Source: Bathymodiolus brooksi (Eukaryota; Mollusca; Bivalvia; Mytilida; Modiolidae). From it: a stretch of 64,000 nt of DNA. Positions 45,011-56,900 of this stretch are shown piece by piece (the stretch's first letter is position 1; each line of letters starts with the position of its first letter). The notes beneath the pieces were generated by a model. It saw only the letters and a list, made by a program, of their open reading frames with translations. It was not told the DNA's origin and made no database searches. The stretch lies in assembly GCA_963680875.1 (NCBI GenBank), contig OY804578.1:99353689-99417688 (forward strand). Reading direction: 5' to 3'. Position numbers and translations under genes: made by a program.

Positions 45011-47200
45011 CAAAAATCCGATAAATACTATCGTAATGAAAAAAATATTACATTCGTATGTTTATCTTAAAGTCCACAAATGTATGTAAGGCAATGTAAC
45101 CCGATTGTATTCTGCATTAATTTAATTGTTAAGGAAAAGTCGTACTTTAACTGTAACTAATAAAAATACACGGGCAAAAAGACCTGGAATTATATTTTTT
45201 CAACGGTATAAGACAAGGAAATAAAAAATAAAAATCATCTAATGGTTGAAAACTAGGCCCTTTAATATAAAAGAAGAGATTAATTAGGTTTCCTTCTACA
45301 GTGACAAGTCATTTATTCATTAATCTTGTACCATTTCATCTTTGTTTTAATTCTACATATAAATAGTATGGCTTAACCTATTTGTATAACCACAAGGCGT
45401 TATGTTCAGGGCCTTCCAAACAGCATTATAGGCCCCCTGGCAAAAGAGTGGACTGGGGCCCATACCTACACAACCACTCACAGGAATAAAACTGTAATTG
45501 TCGATAGAATTAAACATAAACTTATTGTATTTGTACTTTCAACAAAATCAGTGTTTAAACATTAAAAAAATATGCCGTACACAACATACAGACTGCCCTA
45601 TGCTCGTGTCCCCCGGACAACTGCCCAGCGTGCCCATGCGTTAAGACGGCACTGGTTATGCTTAGGCCATCTCGTGTTGACCACGGAAGAGGGTGGGTCT
45701 AAATTGGTACCAGCTTGAACTTTAATTGTTGTACGCATGACAAAATTTGATCTACTAGTATACATTACTCCCGTGAAAAACTAACCATGGAGGTCGGTGT
45801 TTTAGGGTGTTCTTGAACCCCACTCTCTCCTAGGGTACACTTGGGGGAACTCGAATCGTCATTGTTACCAGTGGGGTAAAGACTTAGTAAACGCCATTCA
45901 GCATTATCTGTCATATATCTTATGGTTAATGCTCATCTATACAACAAAATTACGATCCCCATAGTATGATCCAATACACAATGACAATAACCATGTATTA
46001 ATAAGAATGAGCGGGATGCCAACTTACAACATTAATGGTGATATGCACGGATTTCTATGGAGAATATACACACACAAAAATCATGACTCCGACAATACAG
46101 CTACCAGTGACACTCAAACTGTCAAAAAACACATTGAAGATACAAGAAAACTAGGCTCAATATAATGCTGTTATATTTGTGTTATAATGACGAAAGTGAA
46201 TAACCCGCGACACATGGATATCTTTTACTTACACCAATAAAACTGTCATTATTATACGGTATCGTGCACATTTAAATAAAAATATATGTCTACAATTATA
46301 AATGACGTAATTCATCTAGTGTGAACACAACAAATGTACATTTTTGTATTATCCTAAAGTAGCGTTACATTATAATAAATTGATGTAAAATTAACAAAAG
46401 GTCATTTAAAAACAGAACTATACGGAAGTAATTTTTAAATAGAGGAACATTATCAGGGAACTAGATTGGTTTGATGTGTGATAACTGACGAATAGGAACA
46501 GCAGACGGCTTACAACGATAGCCAATCCGTTAATTGTTATTTATACCAAAAAAAAGTCCAAAATGATGATAAAACATCTCCCAATTGACGCCACGACGAA
46601 TTTACGACAAGATTTCCATATCAGATGATGTTCGTGTCGCTTGAAAGTGCCATCTATTGGAGCAGCAACCGCTTAGCTTTACGGAGTATCAATATTTTTT
46701 GCTCGGTTCTTGTTGCTCAATATTTAGTCTTCTCAGTACTGTGATGTTCAGTATGATTTTCCAGTTAAACAATGTTTGGATGAACAATGGTCTGGATAAG
46801 AGTAGACAAGCAAAAATCCAAGTTGTTATTATAGTGGAAAAGTTTGGTTTCAGATAATGAAAGACAGTGCATTTCCAAGTATCCAAGTCAGAAGATATTT
46901 TGGATCAAAGAGTGAGGTCCAGATACCAAAAACAACAATAGTACAAATACAAATAGCAACAAAACCAAAGTAAGAATCACGTTTGCTTTCGACTGAACGA
47001 ACATATGGACCAAATCTTCCCAAAGCATTGGTAACCTTAGCCAGTTTTTACTATCCTGCTTAGTCTCCTTGGTTTACTAGTTCCCACAGACTATTAAATT
47101 ATCTGGCTATCCAAACGTATCTGATCCTACTTGAGATCATTACAGAAACGAGTCGTGATGACGTATTTAGATCTCCGTTTTTATTTGACATTTATACATA
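45011..47200. other. Intergenic, mostly unrecognised
   Basis: Nothing coding is supported. 46590-46740 is a worn copy of dispersed repeat D's left part ('catctattggagcagcaacc'), and the frame at 46657 falls in it. Confidence 0.4.
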
Positions 47201-47214
47201 TGTAATAAAAACGT

Positions 47215-48215
47215 AGATAATAAAATGTAGTGTGCATGACGCTTTTCTGGAATAACATTCATAGGGTGCGCTCAAAAACGAAAGATTGAAAAACCAGATG
47301 TTATAGTGCATATAAATTGTTCGTGTAGTTCACTCTCTGATTCGTTCGATTGTAACACAAATCGCCCATTTTATAATAATATGTTCGTCTCTAATACATA
47401 TCATAAACAATACTTACTTATATTCCTGGAATATAAACACGCAAAGGTCGAACATGATAAAAAAAACTTTCTGATACCTTATCTACCTTAATGTCCTACA
47501 TCCGTGATCCAAAAATAACGTATATATATATGATTGAATTAATAAGTCGTTTATTACGGTAAATGTTGCTTACCAAACTTTTGCTTTATGAATTTACGAC
47601 GAATGCTGTGTAAGCAAGGTATATAAAAATATACATATGTACATGCACCAGATGCGCATTTCGATAATGAAAAATCCTAGATATCCAATTTAGTGCGTAC
47701 AGCGTGTTTCTGGAATAACCATCACCACGTACTCTCAGTCAAAATATTGGAAAGCCAAATAATTTTAAATTCTTTTGGAGAAAATAACCAAAGTGCCGAA
47801 ACAGGATAAGTAAAATATGATAAGGTTACATATGCCTGAAGGAGAGGAACCTTAGATTTATTAATGACTACATTATTGAGGAACTGTAAATTGCGATAAT
47901 TATTATATCTACTGAACCATATATTCCTTATTATCTGTTAAATTGGCGAATGCAATTATGATACGTTTACCCATTTGTTTCTCTTTATTTCATTCTTCGC
48001 ACTAGCATTGATTGACACTGTTATTGTATTGTCCATGTTTATGTTGTCATTTATTTTTGTGATAGTATGTAGTCTTTTTGAGTGGAAGTGAACCTGTGTA
48101 AGTCTTTTTATCGTCTGTTAATATCTGCTGTGCTGTTGTAGTTCAAGTTACCAAGATGACATTGATTTCTAATGGCATATGTCGTGGTCTTTTTAGTGAT
48201 TTGATTTGATTTATT
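47215..48215. other. Dispersed repeat E copies and unrecognised sequence
   Basis: 'gacgcttttctggaataaca' (about 47238) and 'cagcgtgtttctggaataac' (about 47700) with 'aatattggaaagccaaataa' mark two copies of repeat E, also seen at 31160, 32630 and 50355. No gene is seen. Confidence 0.5.
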
Positions 48216-48475
48216 TTTGGTGTTTAACGCCACTTTCAACAATATTTCAGCTATATCATGGCGACCAGTTTTAGTGGTGGAGAAAGCCGGAGTACCCGAA
48301 GAGAACCACCGACCATGGGCAAGCAACTGGTAAACTTTATCACTTGCGGTTGCGAGTCGAGTGCACCCTTTTTGTAATTTACAAAGCCGGGCGCGAACCC
48401 ACGCCGTATTGGCGATAGGCTTGTATGAGTTGTTAGATCCAGCGACCTAACTCATTGAGCCACCCGGCCCCCCGT
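48216..48475 (-). repeat. SINE family A2 copy
   Basis: Minus-strand, nearly complete: tail 'tttaacgccactttcaacaa', body 'agtcgagtgcacccttttt', head ending 'ctaactcattgagccacccg'. Confidence 0.85.
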
Positions 48476-48640
48476 CTTTTTAGTGTACACTGGGTTGAGA
48501 TGAGAGGTTATTGTTTGTTTTGTTGATATTGCTGGAATTGATGATCAACACTGTTTAAACTTTCTTTCATAATTTAGTTGTCTACGTCACTGGTTATGAT
48601 GTGATGGTTGCAGCGTTTAGATTGCCATTGTGATTTCAAG

Positions 48641-48816
48641 TGATCTGAACGTAGACATAGAAGTTAAATATGCCTGAGGAAGAGTGATCTGATCGTAGAC
48701 ATAGAAGTTAAATATGCCCGAGGAAGAGTGATCTGAACGTAGACATAGAAGTTAAATATGCCTGAGGAAGAGTGATCTGAACGTAGACATAGAAGTTAAA
48801 TATGCCTGAGGAAGAT
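48641..48816. repeat. 44-bp tandem repeat, four copies
   Basis: The unit contains GTGATCTGAACGTAGACATA and GAAGTTAAATATGCCTGAGG. Copies differ by one or two bases. It immediately precedes the larger minisatellite and belongs to the same repeat E neighbourhood. Confidence 0.85.
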
Positions 48817-48860
48817 TGACATTAGAACTGTAAATTTCAGGCATAAATATATCTATTGAA

Positions 48861-50335
48861 AAGTATTAGTGACGAAGCATTGACAATAGAGCGAATGATT
48901 CTCTCGGGAACTAATAGTCTATCAGCAGAGGTATCAGTCCAGTGATAGTAATAATACAGTATTAGTGACGAAGCATTGACAATAGATTCTCTCGGGAACT
49001 AATAGTCTATCAGCAGAGATATCACTCCAGTGATAGTAATAAAACATTGACAATAGATTCTCTCGGGAATTAATAGTCTATCATCAGAGGTATCAGTCCA
49101 GTGATAGTAATAGTCTATCATCAGAGGTATCAGTCCAGTGATAGTAATAGTCTATCATCAGAGGTATCAGTCCAGTGATAGTAATAGTCTATCATCAGAG
49201 GTATCAGTCCAGTGATAGTAATAGTCTATCATCAGAGGTATCAGTCCAGTGATAGTAATAGTCTATCAGCAGAGGTATCAGTCCAGTGATAGTAATAGTC
49301 TATCATCAGAGGTATCAGTCCAGTGATAGTAATAGTCTATCATCAGAGGTATCAGTCCAGTGATAGTAATAGTCTATCAGCAGAGGTATCAGTCCAGTGA
49401 TAGTAATAGTCTATCAGCAGAGGTATCAGTCCAGTGATAGTAATAGTCTATCAGCAGAGATATCAGTCCAGTGATAGTAATAGTCTATCGGCAGAGGTAT
49501 CAGTCCAGTGATAGTAATAGTCTATCAGCAGAGATATCAGTCCAGTGATAGTAATAGTCTATCGGCAGAGGTATCAGTCCAGTGATAGTAATAGTCTATC
49601 AGCAGAGATATCAGTCCAGTGATAGTAATAGTCTATCGGCAGAGGTATCAGTCCAGTGATAGTAATAGTCTATCGGCAGAGGTATCAGTCCAGTGATAGT
49701 AATAGTCTATCGGCAGAGGTATCAGTCCAGTGATAGTAATAGTCTATCAGCAGAGGTATCAGTCCAGTGATAGTAATAGTCTATCAGCAGAGGTATCAGT
49801 CCAGTGATAGTAATAGTCTATCGGCAGAGGTATCAGTCCAGTGATAGTAATAGTCTATCATCAGAGGTATCAGTCCAGTGATAGTAATAGTCTATCAGCA
49901 GAGGTATCAGTCCAGTGATAGTAATAGTCAATCAGCAGAGGTATCAGTCCAGTGATAGTAATAGTCTATCAGCAGAGGTATCAGTCCAGTGATAGTAATA
50001 GTCTATCGACAGAGGTATTAGTCCAGTGATAGTAATAGTCTATCGACAGAGGTATCAGTCCAGTGATAGTAATAGTCTATCGGCAGAGGTATCAGTCCAG
50101 TGATAGTAATAGTCTATCGACAGAGGTATCAGTCCAGTGATAGTAATAGTCTATCAGCAGAGGTATCAGTCCAGTGATAGTAATAGTCTATCGGCAGAGG
50201 TATCAGTCCAGTGATAGTAATAGTCTATCGGCAGAGGTATCAGTCCAGTGATAGTAATAGTCTATCGGCAGAGGTATCAGTCCAGTGATAGTAATAGTCT
50301 ATCAGCAGAGGTATCAGTCCAGTGATAGTAATACA
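48861..50335. repeat. 37-bp minisatellite, about 34 units, with longer leading repeats
   Basis: The unit contains AGTCTATCAGCAGAGGTATC and AGTCCAGTGATAGTAAT. The three bases after CTAT-C vary among units (ATC, AGC, GGC, GAC). Three longer units of about 60-110 bp lead in from 48861. Each junction reads TGATAGTAATAGTCTATCA, a small hairpin. The right flank runs into 'cacgtcgtgtttctggaata', so the array lies inside dispersed repeat E. Confidence 0.95.
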
Positions 50336-51998
50336 ACATTGATATACAATTCAGTGCACACGTCGTGTTTCTGGAATAACCTTCACCAGGTACGCTCATA
50401 GTCTTGTTAAATAAGTTGGTCAACAGGATATATAAAAACTAGAAGGGAAATTACTATAAATAAAAATACATTTTACATTAACCTTGACTTGCAAAACACA
50501 TGTTTGGGTCAAACGTACGTAATCTCGTTTGTATCATTTCTGTCAGATGATGTTTTTGTTGTTTCACTGTGACACGACGGGTGTATCTGGGGGAGCAGGA
50601 ACTGATAACCCTTCCGGAATGCCCGAGTTCACTCCTGCTTTCTAGTGGAGTTCGTGTTGCTCAATCGTTTTCTGTGTAGTGTTTTGTTGATTATTGTTTT
50701 GTCAGCATCTTGTTTTGTTTATTTTTGCCATTGTATTCTCTGTCCTTCTCCGATCTACAGCGTCTGATTACCCCTTTGGTATCTTCAAACTTTTTCCAGT
50801 TGAAGATATGATGATGATTAATATTGAATACCAGATATTATAAGTACGAACGGGAGTACAAAATAAATTAGATTTACACGTGCAAAAGTAAAATAAACAA
50901 ACAAACAAGTTGATCTGTATTTCTAGACTTTCAAAATCGCAACATATTAGAACCATCCAAATATGACTTGCTTACATATTTTAATGTAGCTATACAGTGT
51001 TTGAGTGGGTTGTAGATGTGATTTGGATACGACATATGGACTCAAGTATAGCTTTAAAATGTGGTACAGCTTTGAAATATGTTGCATGTTGAGAATTGGA
51101 ATTGAAGATATAATATTATGTTGCCAGTTTCTCTGGATTGTCTATTCTTGATTGTCCCTTCGGTTTTCTCTAACGTTTATTTACAACTTTACACCATTTG
51201 ATATCTTTTGATTGTGCTTAAACATGGTATACATTACATCTTATTGACAAGTTACAGCTATTTTGTTACTTATACAGCTTTGACAAACATGGAAAACTAA
51301 GGAATAGTGTACAGCTTTGGGGGGAGGGGTCATACATAAGATACATTGTAAACCCAATTTATGTCTATCTTTATAACAACGAATATTTGCTATTTTATAA
51401 TTTATAGATATGAAAAATTAACTTCCATGTAATTCATAAGATAACATTAAATTATTACAATTACATTCAAGATAAACACAAAATTCAAATAAAGGATATA
51501 GATGTAAATAAAAATGAGAGACTATCAAACATTACACTTTAAGACACAAATCAAAGTAAAGGAACAGTGCTTTCATTGCTGTTCTACATATTACAGTCAC
51601 AGTAAGGATTTCAACAATGAAAATAACTCAAACCTTAAGAAGAGTTTGAAGATACCAAAGTGGTAATCAGAATCCGTATATCGAAGAAGAACAGACAACA
51701 CAATGGCCAAAAGAAAAAGTACAAAAGGACAAACAACGATCGACAAAACATACATATAAAACTAAAGATCGAGTAACACGAACCCCACTAAAAACCGGGG
51801 GTGAACTCAGGTGCTCCGGAAGGGTGCGCATAGTGGCACCCGTCGTGTTAAAATGAGTGTGAAACGACCCATAGCCTGTAGTTGATCGGTACCCTGCATC
51901 CGTTGATAAAGGCTACATGTAATATACAAATGAATATACAGTTCATCGTACACACGTATAAGACTATCTACATGGTGTGGTTGGTATGATATTAATCA
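50336..51998. other. Intergenic: repeats E and D, unrecognised rest
   Basis: 50336-50430 is the right part of a repeat E copy. 50560-50795 is a plus-oriented repeat D copy and 51645-51860 a minus-oriented one ('aagtttgaagataccaaagt' in inverse order). 50796-51640 shows no gene; the 62-codon frame at 50768 is unsupported. Confidence 0.5.
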
Positions 51999-54098
51999 TT
52001 ATACACTTATTGTTGACACATTAAGTTTACATTCAGAGTTCGCCAACGGAGTCTGTTTTAAGTTATTATTAGTTAATATTGACGGTTTAATGTAATCTTT
52101 GTTAGTTGAACTTTCTGAACTTTCCGTTACATTTGACGGTTTATTCTTATTTTGTCTTGAATAGTCCGATAACGCGTACACTAATTTATCCCAAAACCAC
52201 CGGTCGTCTGCTTTAACATATGTTAACGTCTGCATGCATCTCTTTAGTTCCGGTTCAAATTCACTTGTGGGTATATCCTCCAATAAAATAATAATCAAAT
52301 GTCGTTTTTTCTCTAGAAGACTTTGATGTAATGCAACTCGAAACTCAAGCCGACACCATTCGCTGCTTAAAAAGTTTTTTGATACCACAATGATAGTGTG
52401 ACGGCTGCTTTCCACACTTTGTACGATGTTGTCTGATATTGCTGCTCCGACCATAAAGTCACGATGGTGGAGACACAGAGTAAAACGTTGACCTGATTCA
52501 GGATTTTCAAGACGCTTTGCAAGCGTATAAATGACCCAATTAATATCGGATTGGCTGTATGCAATAAATGCATCATATTTTTTGTTCTCCTGCGCTTTGA
52601 CATTTTGGCATGGTAACAGGATGTTTAATCGGGTATATGCTAGTATAATTATTTCTTTCCTATATCGTATGCAGAGAATCAAAGAAACTATAAATAGAAA
52701 TACAATAATACATAAAACTATTATGGGTGTTTTCAAAATTGTCGTATATAAAATTGTACAACCTAGCTGTTCAAGCGACAGCTGATAAATTATTTTCCCG
52801 CGCAATGAAGGAGGATTAAAACATTTGAGGTCGTAGAGGTACTCGTATCTTGATTTCCCAGTAAAGTTCGTTTCGCTCAAAAAGTCTATAAAATCTTTCA
52901 TTTCACAATCACAGTTGAATGGGTTTTCCCGAATATCGATCCAAAACTTATCACATATTTCCTGGAACATACTTTTAAGATTGCGACTTTTGAGATATGT
53001 AATATTATTATATCGCAAATCAATAAAACCCACTGTCACGTTCTCCAATGGGCTATCATGGCAGGTAAATGAACCCAATTCTGATATTTTGTTATGTGTT
53101 AAATCAATATGTTTCAGTTTTTTCGATAAAAGTCTCCACTCATAAAATTGTACCGGTATTTCTCTTATCCCAATGGAGGAAAAGTTAAAAAGTTCAATCT
53201 CCGGGTAAAAAGAGTTCTGGAGTTGACCTATCAAAATTTGAATATCTGCCCCGAAGAAAAAACTTTTATCCAATGAACGAAGATTATTATATTTACATCT
53301 ATATGACGTAGTAAAATGGTGTCTGTGGAAGTCCTTGACCTTCTCATTGATAACATCTTCCGAAAGATCAAATTCAAATGATGTCATATTTTCAAACGAG
53401 TTCCAAAGATGTCGTTCTGTTATCTCAATTGCATTTAACGGGCCACATTCATATGCAATAGAGGACTGTTCTGGAGATAGAAAATCATATACTTCTGCAG
53501 AAGTCGTCGTCAACAAAACTGAATCATTCAATACTAAGTATTTCATATCATCTTGTATTAAATCAATAGATTGGTCTCCCTTTTCTGCGCGATACCCAAA
53601 TATTGTACAACCAGTAATAAGAAGGGAGTGAAGTAGACGAGCCCTTCCAGGATAAGGAAAATATAATGATCCTCCATTACTACATATAAATGATAAAGAA
53701 AATAAAACATTGGCTTCAATTTCAGACGTAAAGTTGCGAAAGGATACAAAATTTAGGAAGTTCTTCCCAGTAAGATAGCATTCTATATTGAAATATCTTC
53801 CTGTCCCATTATGTTTTACCAACAAGTCTTCCGAGGCACGACATAACTTTTCCCATGGCTTTGGTAAGAGATACAAATATGTTTCCACACTGTCATTGTT
53901 AAATTCATTTCCAGAAGAAAACTCGCTGTTGTCGATACTATCGTTGTATACATCTAGAGGCGTTACTGTTGTCACCATACTGTTGTGTTCCTGTGTTGTG
54001 TGATGAACTCCGTTGATTAGAATAACCAAGAGGAAAACAATAAGAATGACTTGTATCTCAACGGTTTTTGTTTGTATGGCGTGGACTTTCATTTCCAT
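51999..54098 (-). CDS. Divergent Toll-like receptor with C-terminal tail (699 aa, intronless, intact)
   Basis: The most divergent member. It keeps the layout: hydrophobic start (IQVILIVFLLVILING), N-terminal module (VSFRNFTSEIEANVLFSLSF, FPYPGRARLLHSLLITGC, ECGPLNAIEI), LRRs (IELFNFSSI, LKHIDLTHNKI, VGFIDLRYNNI), LRR-CT (ENPFNCDCEMK), membrane helix about 456-477 and TIR from 508 (YDAFIAYS, LCLHHRDFMVG, RWFWDKL). Unlike the others it extends about 54 residues past the TIR, Ser/Asn/Thr/Lys-rich with no recognised motif. FPYPGRA replaces the otherwise invariant FPWPF-A. It is probably an older lineage with a separate ligand or adaptor role, though this is inference. Confidence 0.92.
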   Translation of the reverse strand: MEMKVHAIQTKTVEIQVILIVFLLVILINGVHHTTQEHNSMVTTVTPLDVYNDSIDNSEFSSGNEFNNDSVETYLYLLPKPWEKLCRASEDLLVKHNGTGRYFNIECYLTGKNFLNFVSFRNFTSEIEANVLFSLSFICSNGGSLYFPYPGRARLLHSLLITGCTIFGYRAEKGDQSIDLIQDDMKYLVLNDSVLLTTTSAEVYDFLSPEQSSIAYECGPLNAIEITERHLWNSFENMTSFEFDLSEDVINEKVKDFHRHHFTTSYRCKYNNLRSLDKSFFFGADIQILIGQLQNSFYPEIELFNFSSIGIREIPVQFYEWRLLSKKLKHIDLTHNKISELGSFTCHDSPLENVTVGFIDLRYNNITYLKSRNLKSMFQEICDKFWIDIRENPFNCDCEMKDFIDFLSETNFTGKSRYEYLYDLKCFNPPSLRGKIIYQLSLEQLGCTILYTTILKTPIIVLCIIVFLFIVSLILCIRYRKEIIILAYTRLNILLPCQNVKAQENKKYDAFIAYSQSDINWVIYTLAKRLENPESGQRFTLCLHHRDFMVGAAISDNIVQSVESSRHTIIVVSKNFLSSEWCRLEFRVALHQSLLEKKRHLIIILLEDIPTSEFEPELKRCMQTLTYVKADDRWFWDKLVYALSDYSRQNKNKPSNVTESSESSTNKDYIKPSILTNNNLKQTPLANSECKLNVSTISV

Positions 54099-54962
54099 TA
54101 TACTCTTGATTGATTCTATCTTTTTTTTTACACCTTTTCTTTAATTCTGATTGATTGATTGATAGATTGATGTTTAACCTTAGCAATATTTCGAGCTATT
54201 TATTCAATTATGAGATTCCATCAGATTGTGATATATTTTTCGTGTTCTCTTGTCATTTGTTTACAACAAAACAATGTTGCTATTATCTAAAGAAAAAAAG
54301 AAAAAAAAAGAAGATTTACATAAGATTTTGCTTTATTGAGATGCGATGGCTATTTACATTGGACGTTTTAAAGTAACTCATAACATTCCAGTGCATCTAA
54401 ATATATATTTATCTAAGTCGAGATTATTTTAAAATATGAAAACTTGCCTTCTTTATTTATTTATTCAGCAAAGTTTGAAGGTACCAAAGGGATGATCAGA
54501 AGTCGTACATCAAAGAAGGACAGACACTAGAATGGCCAATAGAAAAAAGACAAAAGGCACACAATGATCTACAGACAAAATACACTAATGATTAAGAATG
54601 AGGGCACTACGACACCCACAAAACCCGTGGGTGAACTCATATACTCCGGAAAGGTTAGCAGCATCTGCTTCACTAGTGGCACCCGTTGTGTTAATTTTGT
54701 TACAATTCGGTAATTATTCATGAAAAAGTAAAAGAGGACTGGATTGTGATTACGACAAACAGAAGATATCCGCTGTCACCGGTGACACATATATTATGTA
54801 ACTGTTAACAGAAGATATCCGCTGTCACCGGTGACACATATATTATGTAACTGTTAACAGAAGATATCCGCTGTCACCGGTGACACATATATTGTATAAC
54901 TGTTAACCAAATCAATATGACAATCGTAAATCTTTTAAAGATGATGACATATAATATTTAAT
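54099..54962. other. Intergenic: repeat D copy and a 49-bp tandem array
   Basis: 54470-54690 is a minus-oriented dispersed repeat D copy ('gaaggtaccaaagggatgat', 'actccggaaaggttagcagc'). 54757-54908 is the tandem array listed separately. 54155-54376 has an open frame with no support. Confidence 0.55.
54757..54908. repeat. 49-bp tandem repeat, three copies, each with a 14-bp palindrome
   Basis: The unit includes AGAAGATATCCGCTG and the perfect palindrome TGTCACCGGTGACA, then 'catatattatgtaactgtta'. The three copies are almost identical. Confidence 0.9.
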
Positions 54963-55156
54963 GAGGGGCCTTTGTGGTCGTAATCGTATGGTAGTTGTAC
55001 CTGTGCAATCTGTGCCTATCACCACTAAAGTTGTGAGTTCGAACACCGTTCAGTGACTTACGACAGTTCGGTGGTTTTCTCCGGGTACTCTCCAGGTTTC
55101 TTCCACCAATAAAACTGACCGCCACAATATAACTGACCGCCACAATATAACTGAAA
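54963..55156 (+). repeat. SINE family A1 copy
   Basis: Plus-strand, from 'gggcctttgtggtcgtaatc' to a tail in which 'gaccgccacaatataact' is duplicated. Confidence 0.75.
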
Positions 55157-55374
55157 CACCATAGACCAAACAAAATCTGTATTTAATGGAGTATGAATAT
55201 ACAAACGCATTTTAAACATAAAGTCCTGACATAAATGATCCATCTGTATATGATGTTGTACCATTCTGTCAGTATATAATTTTATTAACACTTTCGTTGG
55301 GTAGCGCCACGATATGGCTGAAATATTGCTAAAGTTGGTGTTAAACACCAATCAATCAATCGTTGGGTTTTGTG

Positions 55375-55450
55375 TAGTCTGGTACTCGTGACCCTCGGAT
55401 TTTGTTATTGTAACATCAAACAAATCCGAGGGGTCACGAATACCAGACTA
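55375..55450. mobile_element. 76-bp MITE with 9-bp target duplication
   Basis: Inverted ends of about 28 bp start TAGTCTGGTACTCGTGACC and finish CCAGACTA. They are flanked by the exact direct repeat GGTTTTGTG at 55366-55374 and 55451-55459. The 9-bp duplication points to a Mutator-like mobiliser. It lies just beyond an isolated SINE tail (55305-55361). Confidence 0.88.
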
Positions 55451-55459
55451 GGTTTTGTG

Positions 55460-56359
55460 CACAGCTTATTACACGCCATCAACTACTTGATATTTTATGG
55501 TAAATATCATTGATTTTAAACGCTGTTAATACTGTTGTAGTAAGATTAATAATATAGTGACGGATCCTAAGAGTTTGAATGTATTGTATGACCATCGATA
55601 GCCATAAAAAAATATATAAAAAAAACCTCCACATATGTGACATATTTAAATTATTTTGATCTCCTCCTGCAAATGAACCCAAACTTTGCAGAGATAAACC
55701 TTATTTAGATTTATACAACACAGGTTAATTCTTCAAGGTGAAAGTTAGTAGGAAGATTAAAGGGTGGTAAAGAAGTAAATCTTTAAAACCAATCTTCTCA
55801 AGAACCAACAATAGATATGCTACCATATTTGTTTTGTCCCATCATTGTGATGTGTAGATTGAGATTAGATGCTTTACAGATAAAGGTCCCATGTTATATT
55901 AGGTCCGAGTCTTGAGGGTCCAAAATTTAGAATAGGCTTAATTTGGGAAATTTAAAACTTTAGCACTAGTATTGGAAATACAATTATATATACATGTAGC
56001 ATTAATCATTTTTTGTGATATGCAGATTCAAGCTTTTCCAAATGATGACCAAACGAACTATGGGGTCCTGACCCAAAGGTCAACTTTTTCCAAGGTTATA
56101 GCGACAAAAAAAGGAAAGATAGATTCACAAGAACAAGCAATGGAAATGGAATTGAATTCTATATGAACTATCCTGTTGACATTGACCTCGTAGAAATGAA
56201 TGATCCACAGGTTTCGATCCCTTAATGTCCACTCTTTATCAATATCAATGGTACAGTTCTGGTACAGTATATGTGTCTGGAACTAAACATGACCTTTATA
56301 TCATATGTCGTAATAACTAGACTGAATCGTTTGTTTTTTAATGTAGTTTTGTGTACACA
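55460..56359. other. Intergenic, nothing recognised
   Basis: Short frames at 55479 (minus) and 55972 (plus) have no domain or splice context. Confidence 0.4.
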
Positions 56360-56620
56360 AATTCATTCATGACTTTCCACCGGTTTTGTAAAAAGAGTAG
56401 CACGACAGATGCCACTAGTGGAGCAGGAACTGATGATTCTTTCGGAGTACCTGAGTTCTGTTTTGATAGGTTTATATTGCTCGATCTTTAGTTTTCTGTG
56501 TAGTGTTTTGTAGATCATTGCTTGTCCCTTTGTCATTTTACTTTTGGTCATTATGTTGTCTGTCCTTTGATTTACGGCTTCCGATTATCGTTTAGTATCT
56601 TCAAACTTTTCTTCGTTGCT
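56360..56620 (+). repeat. Dispersed repeat D copy
   Basis: Plus-oriented: 'gatgccactagtggagcagg', 'ttatattgctcgatctttag', 'gtagtgttttgtagatcatt', 'gattatcgtttagtatcttc'. Confidence 0.7.
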
Positions 56621-56724
56621 CGCATATTAGCAATTGTTAATATATACTAATATTGAAATGAATTAAATCGTGCATATATAAATATATGGAGCATTCTATT
56701 AAGCTATGACTTACAGATAGGCAT

Positions 56725-56900
56725 GTGTGAGTTCGAACCCCGTTCTTGACAAGGTGTACTCGATTCAACATTATGTGATAGAGTTTGTCAGTGACTTGCC
56801 ACAGGTCGGCAGTTTTCTCCGGGTACTCCGGTTTCCTCTACCAATAAAACTGACTGCCACGATATAAATGAAATATTTTTGAAAGTGGCGTTAAACACCA
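56725..56900 (+). repeat. SINE family A1 copy, 5'-truncated
   Basis: Starts at 'gtgtgagttcgaaccccgtt' and runs to 'gtggcgttaaacaccataaa'; the outer head is missing. Confidence 0.75.

Noticed and set aside
29103..54098. Loss of the BB-loop proline as a sign of dead signalling
   Set aside because: All copies have Ile or Val there, and Drosophila Toll also lacks the proline, so it is a lineage-typical form.
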